Under the pieces are notes generated by a model. That model searched no databases, had not been told where the DNA came from, and saw nothing but the letters and a program-made list of their open reading frames with translations. A stretch of 10,349 nucleotides of DNA from an uncultured Clostridia bacterium (GTDB taxonomy: Bacteria > Bacillota > Clostridia > Christensenellales > Borkfalkiaceae), in assembly GCA_900548845.1 (NCBI GenBank), contig URMI01000017.1:1-10349 (forward strand). Direction: 5' to 3'. The position numbers were made by a program, and so were the translations under genes. Positions 1-6,016 of this stretch are shown here, piece by piece (positions within the stretch are counted from its first letter, which is position 1; each line of letters opens with the position of its first letter).

Positions 1-7
1 CCGATCT
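1..7. other. Probable Illumina adapter remnant, left edge
   Basis: The first seven bases, CCGATCT, are the 3' end of the common Illumina adapter read towards the insert (..TTCCGATCT). Seven bases alone could be chance, but the right edge of the window carries the matching adapter start in the expected orientation, which makes contamination the better explanation. These bases should not be translated as part of the flavoprotein. Confidence 0.75.
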
Positions 8-487
8 AAGTACCTCACCTGGAGCAGCTATACGCCCGAAGAGAAGGGCGTGCTCGTCGTCTACGGCAGCATCTACGGCCACACGCAGAACGCGGCGGAG
101 ATCGTCGCCTCCCGTATAGCGCAGAAGGGCGTCAAGGTCAAGGTGTACGACGCTTCGATGACGGATACTTCCGTCCTCGTTTCCGAGGCGTTCCGCTATT
201 CGCACATCGTCTTCGCTTCGGCGACCTACAATAACGGCATCTTCGTGAAGATGGAGGAATTCTTGTCCGATTTGAAGGCGCACGCCTTCCAGAACCGCGC
301 CTATGCCGTCGTCGAGAACGGCTCGTGGGCGCCGCAGGCGGGCGCGCTGATCGAGGCGGAACTTTCTTCCTTCAAGAACATGAAAAAGTTGGGCGAGAAG
401 GTGACTATCCTCTCCTCCGTCAAGGAAGAGACGCGGGAAAAGCTTCTTGCGCTTGCCGATCTCATCGCCGGGGACGTGAAGGCATGA
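8..487 (+). CDS. fprA: FprA-type flavo-diiron protein, C-terminal flavodoxin domain (5' truncated)
   Basis: This is the last ~159 residues of an A-type flavoprotein, cut by the left edge. The frame is open through position 8 and starts KYLTWSSYTPEEKGVLVVYG, which matches the linker and first strand of the flavodoxin domain in FprA/Rbo-type proteins. Visible motifs are the FMN phosphate loop SIYGHT, the SATYNNG loop, and ENGSWAP, typical of this family. The missing N-terminal part would be the metallo-beta-lactamase-like diiron domain. Known members reduce O2 to water, or NO to N2O, in the cytoplasm, taking electrons from rubredoxin or a related carrier. A rubredoxin gene lies 219 bases downstream, which supports the assignment. 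The GTG at 50 is internal, not a start: homology extends upstream of it. Substrate preference (O2 or NO) cannot be judged without the diiron domain. Confidence 0.9.
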   Translation, partial: KYLTWSSYTPEEKGVLVVYGSIYGHTQNAAEIVASRIAQKGVKVKVYDASMTDTSVLVSEAFRYSHIVFASATYNNGIFVKMEEFLSDLKAHAFQNRAYAVVENGSWAPQAGALIEAELSSFKNMKKLGEKVTILSSVKEETREKLLALADLIAGDVKA

Positions 488-657
488 AGTCGGTCTATCT
501 GATGATCTTCGGGCTCGTCGTCATGTTTGCGGGGGTGGGGTGCATCGCATTCTCGCTGGACGCCGGGTGGAACACGCTCACCACGGTGGGCACGGTGCTG
601 ACGGCGGTGGGGTTCATCGTCACGGCGGTCGGCTTCTTCTGGAAGAAGAAGCAATAA
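484..657 (+). CDS. Small two-helix membrane protein of unknown function, 57 aa
   Basis: I do not recognise this protein. The ATG overlaps the stop codon of the flavoprotein (ATGA at 484-487), the usual arrangement for translational coupling. There is no strong Shine-Dalgarno, only a weak purine stretch before the start. The product begins MKSVYLMIFGLVVMF and has two hydrophobic segments, about residues 4-25 and 32-52, joined by a short loop around DAGWN, and ends in a positive tail WKKKQ. By the positive-inside rule the C-terminus is probably cytoplasmic, and so would be the N-terminus. No catalytic or metal-binding motif is visible. Its position between a flavo-diiron protein and rubredoxin is the only clue to a role, for example in a membrane-linked oxidative or nitrosative stress response. 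It could also be a neutral passenger. Confidence 0.75.
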   Translation: MKSVYLMIFGLVVMFAGVGCIAFSLDAGWNTLTTVGTVLTAVGFIVTAVGFFWKKKQ

Positions 658-706
658 TTTGGGAACTTCCCCGCGCTGCGGGAGAAAATTATAAGGAGTT
701 ACGATC

Positions 707-862
707 ATGAAGTATGTTTGCACGGTCTGTGGCTATGTCTACGACGAGGAAACGGGCGATCCCGATAACGGCATCGCGCCCGGCACCCTGTGGAAGGATG
801 TCCCCGACGACTTCACCTGCCCGCTCTGCGGCGTAGGCAAAGAAGATTTTTCCGCCGAATAA
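707..862 (+). CDS. Rubredoxin, 51 aa
   Basis: This is a complete small rubredoxin. The four iron ligands are clear: C5 and C8 in VCTVCGY, and C38 and C41 in CPLCG. The conserved aromatic residues Y10/Y12 and W29, and the [10 protein letters not shown] and DVPDDFTCP segments, are also present. At 51 residues it matches the usual 50-54. The start is supported by AAGGAG at 693-698, eight bases before the ATG. Rubredoxins are cytoplasmic one-electron carriers with a single Fe(Cys)4 centre; in anaerobes they feed electrons to flavo-diiron proteins, rubrerythrins and superoxide reductase. Here it follows a flavo-diiron gene on the same strand and is followed directly by a terminator, so it is probably the last gene of that operon and the electron donor of its first product. 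Confidence 0.97.
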   Translation: MKYVCTVCGYVYDEETGDPDNGIAPGTLWKDVPDDFTCPLCGVGKEDFSAE

Positions 863-876
863 GGCAGGAAACGCGC

Positions 877-912
877 GGGCGGGCTCCCTTTTGCGGGGGC
901 TCGCCCTTTTTT
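877..912 (+). terminator. Rho-independent terminator after rubredoxin
   Basis: A 12-bp stem (877-888 with 895-906, two G-T wobbles) has a six-base loop TTTTGC and is followed by six T residues (907-912). It begins 15 bases after the rubredoxin stop codon. Stem strength, loop size and T-run are all typical of a strong intrinsic terminator. Confidence 0.92.
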
Positions 913-977
913 GAAAAGACGGGAAAGCGCGAGGGAAGGCTTTCCTCTTCTTCCATGAAAACACATGCGCATTTTGT

Positions 978-1006
978 TTGAAAAGCGGCAAAGCGTGTGA
1001 TATATT
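978..1006 (+). promoter_or_regulatory. Promoter of lon-engB, extended -10
   Basis: TTGAAA (978-983), a 17-base spacer, then TATATT (1001-1006) preceded by TGA, giving a TGN extended -10. Transcription would begin near 1013 and leave a leader of about 90 bases. I see no CIRCE element and no CtsR-type GGTCAAA heptad repeats around it, so there is no visible heat-shock control of lon by HrcA or CtsR. The short palindrome ATGCGCAT (965-972) just upstream is the only other symmetric site. Confidence 0.8.
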
Positions 1007-1090
1007 GATAAGGCCGTATTTTCATCGTGCGGCCCTCGGCGCGCCCCATATTCCGCTTTTGGAAGGATGCGGGCGGCGCTTCATAAGAAA

Positions 1091-1097
1091 AAGGAGG
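1091..1097 (+). promoter_or_regulatory. Ribosome binding site that sets the lon start
   Basis: AAGGAGG ends five bases before the ATG at 1103. The in-frame ATG at 1067 has no such site and would add 12 residues (MRAALHKKKEDD) encoded partly by the binding site itself, so 1103 is the start. Confidence 0.9.
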
Positions 1098-1102
1098 ACG
1101 AT

Positions 1103-3424
1103 ATGGCAGAAAATAAAGTAAAAACGCTCATCCTCTCCGTCGTTCCGATGCGCACGCAGGTCGTATTCCCCGATCTCTCCGTCGCTTTCGACGCGGGCCG
1201 CGGCATCTCACTTGCCGCCGTCGAGCGTGCCAACCTCAACGATAAACTCATCTTTTTGACCAAACAGAAGGACGCGCAGGAGGAAGTCCCGGGCGAAGAG
1301 GGGCTCTTTGCCGTCGGCACGGTGGCGCGCGTCCGTCAGGTGACCCGCCTTCCCGGCGACCGCATCCGCGTGTTTGCCAACACGCTCTACCGCGCCCGCG
1401 CGCGTGATTTCCGCATCGAGGGCGGCTATATCTATGCCGTCACCGACGAGCTCACCACCATCCACGGCGATCCCACGCTGGAAGAGGCGTACTTCCGCAC
1501 CGCGAAGGAACTCGTCAAAGACGTCATCCAGGCGGACGGCAAGATCTCGCAGGAAGTGGACGGGCGGCTCGCGACCATCGGCGACATCGACGAATACATC
1601 AACGTGTGCGCTTACAACATGCGCATCCGCGAGGAGGTCAAACAGCAGCTTCTGGAGGAGACCCGCCTTGTCGAGCGGCTCAAGCTCTTCGAACGCTGCC
1701 TCAACGACGAGCTGGAGATAAGCCGCCTCGAGCGCAAGATCGCGCAGGACGTGAGAAAGAACATCGATCAGTCGCAAAAGGAATATTACCTTCGCGAACA
1801 GCTCAAAGCCATCCACGCGGAGCTCGGCGACGACGTCGAAGAGAACGCCCGCCTGCGCGAAAAGCTGCTTGCAAAGCACCTTCCCAAGGAGGTGGAGGAA
1901 AAGGCGATGACCGAGCTTGCCCGCATGGACAAGATGCCCGCTTCCTCGCCCGAATACACCGTGCTGCGCAACTATGCGGACTGGCTCATCGACCTTCCGT
2001 GGACGGAGGAGACGCAGGATACCGGATCGCTCGCGGACGTCGAAAAAGTTCTCGACGACGACCACTACGGCCTGGAAAAGATCAAGGAGCGCGTCGTCGA
2101 ATATCTCGCCGTCCTGAAACTGACGGGGGAATTGAAGGCGCCCATTTTGTGCCTCGTCGGCCCGCCCGGCGTGGGCAAGACGAGCATCGCCAAGTCGGTC
2201 GCGCGGGCGCTCGGCAGAAAGTTCGTGCGCATGAGCCTCGGCGGCCTCAAAGACGAGGCGGAGATCCGCGGCCACAGACGCACCTACATCGGCGCCATGC
2301 CCGGCCGTATCCTCTACGAGATGAAGAACGCGGGCTCTGTCAATCCCGTGTTCCTTCTCGACGAGGTGGACAAGATCTCGATGGACCTGCGCGGCGACCC
2401 CGCGAGCGCGCTCCTCGAAGTTCTTGACCCCGAGCAGAATTCCACCTTCCGCGACAGATATCTCGAAGTTCCTTATGACCTGAGCAAAGTCATGTTCATC
2501 GCGACGGCGAACACGCTCGACACCATCCCCGGGCCCCTTCGCGACCGCATGGAGATCATCGAGCTTTCGGGCTACACCCCGCAGGAGAAGGAGGAGATCG
2601 CAAAGCGCTATCTCGTCCCCAAAAAACGCAAGGAAAACGGCCTCACCGAAGAAAACCTGCGCATCACGGACGGGGCGATCGGCGAGATGATCGACGGCTA
2701 CACGATGGAAGCGGGCGTGCGTACTCTGGAGCGCACCATCGGCACCGTGTGCAGGAAGGCCGCCGTGCGCATCGCCAAGGACGAAGAAAAGAAGGGCATC
2801 ACCGTCACGCGGCAGAACCTTGAAAAATTCCTCGGCGCCAAGCGCTTTTTACGCGAGGACGAGATGCGCGAGAAGGACGAAGTGGGCGCCGCCACCGGAC
2901 TTGCCTGGACGGCGGTGGGGGGCGCGACGCTCACCATCGAAGTCTCGGCGATGCAGGGCAAGGGCGACATTTTGCTTACGGGCAAGCTGGGCGACGTCAT
3001 GAAGGAGTCCGCCCGCGCCGCCATCAGCTATATCCGCGCCCATGCCGAACAGTACGGCATCGACGAAGAGGAATTCGAAAAGAAGGATATCCACATCCAC
3101 ATCCCCGAGGGTGCGACCCCCAAGGACGGCCCGAGCGCGGGCATTACGATGGCGACCGCCATCCTCTCCGCCTTCACCAATCACCCCGTGCGCCGCGACG
3201 TCGCGATGACGGGGGAGATCACCCTGCGCGGCAAGGTGCTGCCCATCGGCGGGCTTAAGGAAAAGGCGCTCGCCGCCAACCGCATCGGCATCAAGAACGT
3301 CATCATCCCCGAAGAGAACAAGAAGGACGTCGAGGAGATCCCCGAAGCCGTCCGCAAGAACATCAACTTCATCTGCGTGAACGACGTGGAAGAAGTGTTC
3401 CACAACGCCGTCCGCGGGCTGTGA
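1103..3424 (+). CDS. lon: ATP-dependent protease LonA, 773 aa
   Basis: Lon is a cytoplasmic hexameric AAA+ serine protease that degrades misfolded proteins and selected regulators. The full architecture is present: the N-terminal LON substrate-binding domain (about residues 8-200), a charged helical linker (about 200-300), the AAA+ module with Walker [10 protein letters not shown] at 353-361 (K359) and Walker [10 protein letters not shown] from 416 (D420, E421), and the C-terminal protease domain. The catalytic Ser-Lys dyad is S678 in [10 protein letters not shown] and K721 in [12 protein letters not shown], 43 residues apart as in Escherichia coli Lon. The length of 773 matches the usual 770-810. 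Transcription probably comes from the promoter at 978-1006, and engB follows 36 bases after the stop, the lon-ysxC order also seen in Bacillus. Nothing is missing or broken. Confidence 0.98.
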   Translation: MAENKVKTLILSVVPMRTQVVFPDLSVAFDAGRGISLAAVERANLNDKLIFLTKQKDAQEEVPGEEGLFAVGTVARVRQVTRLPGDRIRVFANTLYRARARDFRIEGGYIYAVTDELTTIHGDPTLEEAYFRTAKELVKDVIQADGKISQEVDGRLATIGDIDEYINVCAYNMRIREEVKQQLLEETRLVERLKLFERCLNDELEISRLERKIAQDVRKNIDQSQKEYYLREQLKAIHAELGDDVEENARLREKLLAKHLPKEVEEKAMTELARMDKMPASSPEYTVLRNYADWLIDLPWTEETQDTGSLADVEKVLDDDHYGLEKIKERVVEYLAVLKLTGELKAPILCLVGPPGVGKTSIAKSVARALGRKFVRMSLGGLKDEAEIRGHRRTYIGAMPGRILYEMKNAGSVNPVFLLDEVDKISMDLRGDPASALLEVLDPEQNSTFRDRYLEVPYDLSKVMFIATANTLDTIPGPLRDRMEIIELSGYTPQEKEEIAKRYLVPKKRKENGLTEENLRITDGAIGEMIDGYTMEAGVRTLERTIGTVCRKAAVRIAKDEEKKGITVTRQNLEKFLGAKRFLREDEMREKDEVGAATGLAWTAVGGATLTIEVSAMQGKGDILLTGKLGDVMKESARAAISYIRAHAEQYGIDEEEFEKKDIHIHIPEGATPKDGPSAGITMATAILSAFTNHPVRRDVAMTGEITLRGKVLPIGGLKEKALAANRIGIKNVIIPEENKKDVEEIPEAVRKNINFICVNDVEEVFHNAVRGL

Positions 3425-3460
3425 GCATCCCGCCCAGGATCAGACTGTAAGGAGGTCCTC

Positions 3461-4060
3461 ATGGAGATCAAAGAAGCGAAATTTTTGAAGTCTGCCGCCG
3501 AAATGCGCGGATTTTTGAGGCCCGAGCGCCCCATGATCGCCGTCTGCGGCCGAAGCAACGCGGGCAAGAGCTCGCTCATCAACCTGCTCGCAAACCGCAA
3601 GAACCTTGCCAAGACGAGTTCCGCCCCCGGCAGGACGCGCCTTGTCAACTACTTCGATTTCGGCGAATTCTGGCTCGCCGATCTCCCGGGCTACGGCTAT
3701 GCCGCCGTCTCGCGCGACGAGAAGGCGCGCTGGGGCAAGACGCTCGACGCCTTCTTCGCAAAAAAGGAGGACATCCGCCACGTCTTTTTGCTCATCGATA
3801 TCCGCCGCGACCCTTCGGGGGACGATCTGCAGCTCGTCGATTTCCTCAACTATCATATCATCCCGTTTTCCGTCATTGCGACCAAGAGCGACAAGCTCTC
3901 CCGCATGAAGACCAAGGAAAGAAGGCGGGCGATCGCCTCTCAGTTCGGCCTCGGCGAAGATAACGTCGCCGTCGTCTCGTCGGTGACGGGGGAGGGGAAG
4001 GCGGATGTGCTTTCGCGCATCGCACAGGTGTGCAGCATCGTCCCGTCCCAAGAAGATTGA
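3461..4060 (+). CDS. engB: Ribosome biogenesis GTP-binding protein EngB/YsxC, 199 aa
   Basis: This is a cytoplasmic TRAFAC-class GTPase needed for late assembly of the large ribosomal subunit. All G motifs are visible: G1 GRSNAGKSS at 30-38 (K36), the G2 region SSAPGRTR at 53-60, G3 DLPGYGY at 74-80, G4 TKSD at 141-144, and G5 near SSVTGEGK at 173-180. The family signature APGRT and the DLPGYGYA segment separate it from Era and Der. The length of 199 is normal (about 195-210). A near-perfect TAAGGAGGT (3448-3456) lies five bases before the ATG, counting from its GGAGG core. It is 36 bases downstream of lon with no promoter or terminator between, so the two are very likely cotranscribed, as in other Firmicutes. 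Confidence 0.97.
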   Translation: MEIKEAKFLKSAAEMRGFLRPERPMIAVCGRSNAGKSSLINLLANRKNLAKTSSAPGRTRLVNYFDFGEFWLADLPGYGYAAVSRDEKARWGKTLDAFFAKKEDIRHVFLLIDIRRDPSGDDLQLVDFLNYHIIPFSVIATKSDKLSRMKTKERRRAIASQFGLGEDNVAVVSSVTGEGKADVLSRIAQVCSIVPSQED

Positions 4061-4093
4061 ACGGATAGGCCCCGAAATTTATAGTTTTGTGAA

Positions 4094-4126
4094 AAACTTG
4101 ACAAAAACCTGACACAAACTTGACGT
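4094..4126. repeat. Three 11-bp-phased direct repeats
   Basis: The hexamers CTTGAC (4097-4102), CCTGAC (4108-4113) and CTTGAC (4119-4124) are each preceded by AAA and start exactly 11 bases apart, one helical turn. Direct repeats with an 11-bp period are typical of OmpR/PhoB-family response regulator sites; written as TTGACA-N5-CTGACA-N5-TTGACG they resemble the layout of the Bacillus PhoP box. No response regulator gene is in the window, so the binding protein is unknown and the match could be fortuitous. Confidence 0.4.
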
Positions 4127-4144
4127 TCTACTGTTGGACAAACG

Positions 4145-4218
4145 CCGAAAAACCTGCTATCCTTGATAGCGATGAGTTCGCACAGGGCATCTTGCCCGTG
4201 CAGCTGAGTCTTTTTCGG
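4145..4218. other. Compact multi-hairpin element, possible structured RNA
   Basis: An outer 8-bp inverted repeat, CCGAAAAA (4145-4152) with TTTTTCGG (4211-4218), encloses two local hairpins: GCTATC/GATAGC with loop CTT (4156-4170), and GCAC-A-GGGCA/TGCCC-GTGC with loop TCT (4180-4201). This would fold as a three-way junction from either strand. I do not recognise it as a known RNA family: it lacks the SRP GGAA-loop core, tmRNA ends and an obvious riboswitch core. An open frame crosses it (from TTG at 4120) but has no ribosome binding site and runs through the stems, so coding is unlikely. Confidence 0.4.
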
Positions 4219-4223
4219 AAAAA

Positions 4224-4259
4224 CATGAGGCCCGCAGCCGTTTGGCTGCGGGCCTCATG
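4224..4259. terminator. 16-bp perfect stem, terminator-like, better on the minus strand
   Basis: CATGAGGCCCGCAGCC (4224-4239) pairs perfectly with 4244-4259 around a GTTT loop. On the plus strand it is followed only by CCTTAATAAAG, a poor T-tract, though the stem is strong enough that it may still end lon-engB transcripts. Read on the minus strand it is followed at once by TTTTT (complement of 4219-4223), a standard intrinsic terminator. Confidence 0.65.
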
Positions 4260-4314
4260 CCTTAATAAAGTTCTCAAACAAAGGGCGGCCGTCGGGGAAA
4301 GTGGGCGCAAAAGT

Positions 4315-4344
4315 TTGACTTGACGGGGGCGGATGTGATACAAT
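4315..4344 (+). promoter_or_regulatory. Promoter of the XRE regulator, extended -10
   Basis: TTGACT (4315-4320), an 18-base spacer, then TACAAT (4339-4344) preceded by TGA. The expected transcription start, six or seven bases past the -10, falls at or next to the ATG at 4351, so the message would be leaderless or nearly so. Confidence 0.8.
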
Positions 4345-4347
4345 CAC
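4335..4347. promoter_or_regulatory. Palindromic operator candidate over the -10
   Basis: GTGAT-ACA-ATCAC is a perfect 5-3-5 inverted repeat that covers the whole -10 hexamer and ends three bases before the start codon of an XRE-family gene. Such dyads in the promoter of a helix-turn-helix gene are typical autorepression sites. Binding by this protein is inferred, not shown. Confidence 0.5.
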
Positions 4348-4350
4348 GGC

Positions 4351-5004
4351 ATGGATACATCGGAAAAGATCACGAGCCTCAGGCAGGCGTTCAGCCTGTC
4401 GCAGGAGGAATTCGGCGCCCGCATCGGGGTCTCCCGTCAGACGGTCGTCAGCTGGGAGCAGGGCGCGCGGCCTTCCTCATTCAACCGCCGCCGCATCTGC
4501 GAGGAATTTGCCCTTCCCGTCAATTTCTTCGATGCGGACGTCACCGTCTCCTTCGGGCATTCGGCGCGCGCGGAAGAACGCGAAGGGGAGCATGCCGCGC
4601 CTTCTTCTGCCGTATTGCCGGCAGTAGCTTCTTCCGCCGTTTTGCCCGAGGCGCCCTCTGTTGCCCTTCTTCCGGAAGCGGAGCAGGAAGCGGGCGGCGC
4701 CGTGCCCCTTCCTCCCGCGGCGGGGAGAGCGGCTTCCGCGCTCCGTGCGCTCGGCACGGCGATGCGGTGGGGGACGGTCGTCTTTGCGGGGCTGCTCGCC
4801 CTGTGCGTCGCGGCGGGCGTCGTTCTTGTCGTGTTGTCGCTCGTCTGCGAAGGGTCGGACGGCTGTATCGTTGCCGTCAACCCGCGCGGGATCGCCGTCG
4901 CCATGATGACGCTCTCGGGCGTCATCGCCGCCTTCTATGCGCTGTGCCTCTTTTTGAGGCTGCTTTTGCGCGAAGTGCTGCGCGGAGGTGTCCGCCGCAA
5001 GTGA
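4351..5004 (+). CDS. XRE-family helix-turn-helix protein with two membrane helices, 217 aa
   Basis: The N-terminus is a clear XRE/Cro-CI DNA-binding domain (about residues 5-60) with the segment LSQEEFGARIGVSRQTVVSWEQGARP, of the kind that binds small palindromic operators. It is followed by an Ala/Pro/Glu-rich low-complexity linker (about 70-130), then two hydrophobic segments at about 141-166 and 181-205, and a basic tail (LREVLRGGVRRK). The layout suggests a membrane-anchored regulator with the DNA-binding domain in the cytoplasm. The short segment between the helices (CEGSDGCIVAVNPRG) contains two Cys residues and would face outwards. No Shine-Dalgarno precedes the ATG, and the promoter -10 ends only six bases before it, so translation is probably leaderless. 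The start is right because the HTH begins within the first ten residues. The gene stands alone between a terminator-like stem and its own terminator. The target, apart from possible self-control, is unknown. Confidence 0.88.
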   Translation: MDTSEKITSLRQAFSLSQEEFGARIGVSRQTVVSWEQGARPSSFNRRRICEEFALPVNFFDADVTVSFGHSARAEEREGEHAAPSSAVLPAVASSAVLPEAPSVALLPEAEQEAGGAVPLPPAAGRAASALRALGTAMRWGTVVFAGLLALCVAAGVVLVVLSLVCEGSDGCIVAVNPRGIAVAMMTLSGVIAAFYALCLFLRLLLREVLRGGVRRK

Positions 5005-5046
5005 GCGTTTGCGCAAAACGTCTCCAACAAAATAAGCGAAAATCAG

Positions 5047-5076
5047 CGGAGAAAGGCAAAAATTTCTCCGTTTTTT
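5047..5076 (+). terminator. Rho-independent terminator of the XRE gene
   Basis: CGGAGAAA (5047-5054) pairs with TTTCTCCG (5063-5070) around loop GGCAAAAA, followed by six T residues (5071-5076). It separates the regulator from the rpsB promoter, which begins 13 bases later. Confidence 0.88.
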
Positions 5077-5088
5077 CCTGTAAAAAAG

Positions 5089-5117
5089 TTGCCTCGCAAA
5101 AAAAAATATGGTAAAAT
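5089..5117 (+). promoter_or_regulatory. Promoter of rpsB-tsf, extended -10
   Basis: TTGCCT (5089-5094), a 17-base spacer that contains a run of nine A residues (5098-5106), then TAAAAT (5112-5117) preceded by TGG. Start of transcription is expected near 5123-5124, leaving a leader of about 107 bases. Confidence 0.82.
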
Positions 5118-5123
5118 ATCACG

Positions 5124-5226
5124 GTTAGAAATCCACACCCCGAAAGAGCGCCGCGCTCCGTGCCCGCAAATCTATCTCAGGCGGGCAGCAGGCGGAAACC
5201 CGTTCGCGGGGGAGGTTCAACGGAGG
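5124..5226 (+). promoter_or_regulatory. Structured rpsB leader, candidate autoregulatory site
   Basis: The leader holds GAGCG/CGCTC near 5147-5159, a 7-bp stem TGCCCGC (5161-5167) with GCGGGCA (5181-5187) around a 13-base loop, and a CCCG-TTCG-CGGG hairpin (5199-5210). An alternative pairing CCGTT (5200-5204) with AACGG (5219-5223) excludes that hairpin and covers the first bases of the ribosome binding site GGAGG (5222-5226). S2 is known to repress rpsB-tsf in E. coli; whether this leader serves that purpose is inference, and I cannot match it to a named leader family. Confidence 0.35.
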
Positions 5227-5230
5227 AATT

Positions 5231-5995
5231 ATGGCAGTCATTACCATGAAGCAGCTGCTCGAGGCGGGCGTCCACTTCGGGCACCAGACGAGAAAGTGGA
5301 ACCCCAAGATGAAGAAGTACATCTTCGCGGCACGCCACGACATCCACATCATCGACCTTGAAAAGACGGCGAAGCTCATCGAAGAAGCTTATACGTTCGT
5401 CGTTGAGTCGGTGAAGGCCGGCAAGAGCGTTCTTTTCGTCGGCACCAAGAAGCAGGCGCAGGACGCCATCAAGGAAGAAGCAGAGCGCTGCGGCCAGTAC
5501 TACGTCAACTCCCGTTGGCTGGGCGGGTGCCTCACCAACTTCAAGACCATCCGCGCCCGCATCGACTATCTTGAAAAGCTCGAGAAGATGGAAGAGAGCG
5601 GCGAGTTCGACCTCCTTCCCAAGAAGGAAGTGCTCGGCCTTAAAAAGGAGATGGCAAAGCTTCAGGAAAACCTCGGCGGCATCAAGAACATGCGTACCCT
5701 TCCCGGCATCATGTTCATCGTCGACCCTCATAACGAGGACATCGCCGTTGCTGAAGCGCGCAAGCTCCACATCCCGATCGTCGCCATCACCGATACCAAT
5801 TGCGATCCCGATCTCATCGACCACGTCATCCCCGGCAACGACGATGCGATCCGCGCGATCAAGCTCATCTCGTCCGTCATCGCCAACGCCGTCATCGAGG
5901 CAAACCAGGGCGAAACGTTCGATGCAGCTCCCGCTCAGGAGGAAGCAGCTCCCGCAGAGGATGCTCCCGCAGCTGAGGCTCCCGTTCAGGAATAA
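5231..5995 (+). CDS. rpsB: 30S ribosomal protein S2, 254 aa
   Basis: S2 sits at the head-body junction of the small ribosomal subunit and is added late in assembly. The N-terminal signature [15 protein letters not shown] (13-27), the [13 protein letters not shown] segment (91-103) and [19 protein letters not shown] are all intact, as is the [20 protein letters not shown] core. The family is usually about 240-250 residues; the extra length here is a C-terminal tail of about 25 residues made almost only of Ala, Pro, Glu, Asp and Gln, probably disordered. GGAGG lies four bases before the ATG. tsf follows after 21 bases, the nearly universal rpsB-tsf pair. Expression should be high: own promoter, strong ribosome binding site and biased codon use. 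Confidence 0.98.
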   Translation: MAVITMKQLLEAGVHFGHQTRKWNPKMKKYIFAARHDIHIIDLEKTAKLIEEAYTFVVESVKAGKSVLFVGTKKQAQDAIKEEAERCGQYYVNSRWLGGCLTNFKTIRARIDYLEKLEKMEESGEFDLLPKKEVLGLKKEMAKLQENLGGIKNMRTLPGIMFIVDPHNEDIAVAEARKLHIPIVAITDTNCDPDLIDHVIPGNDDAIRAIKLISSVIANAVIEANQGETFDAAPAQEEAAPAEDAPAAEAPVQE

Positions 5996-6016
5996 CTTTT
6001 TTGGAGGAAGACAACC

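Noticed and set aside
670..682. Hairpin CCCGC-GCT-GCGGG between the small membrane gene and rubredoxin
   Set aside because: Only 5 bp and followed by AGAAAATT rather than a T-run, so it is not a terminator. It may slightly affect processing, but nothing supports that.
1012..1034. Inverted repeat GGCCG...CGGCC in the lon leader as a heat-shock operator
   Set aside because: It does not match CIRCE (TTAGCACTC-N9-GAGTGCTAA) or the CtsR heptads, is only 5 bp per arm, and GC-rich sequence makes such pairs common.
1067..1102. Longer lon start at the upstream ATG
   Set aside because: It would encode 12 extra residues through the AAGGAGG site and lacks its own ribosome binding site.
4078..4104. Possible minus-strand promoter (TTGTCA and TATAAA)
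   Set aside because: The spacer is only 15 bases and it would fire antisense into engB. The -35 match comes from the phased TTGACA-type repeats.
4120..4323. 67-codon plus-strand open frame from TTG after engB
   Set aside because: No ribosome binding site, it runs through three hairpins, and its composition resembles no protein family. It is better explained as non-coding structured sequence.
4128..4343. 71-codon minus-strand open frame in the same gap
   Set aside because: It overlaps the 16-bp terminator stem and has no ribosome binding site or recognisable motif.
5003..5024. Hairpin GAGCGTTT...AAACG-T-CTC at the end of the XRE gene
   Set aside because: It has no T-run and overlaps the stop codon. 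The real terminator is the stem at 5047-5076.
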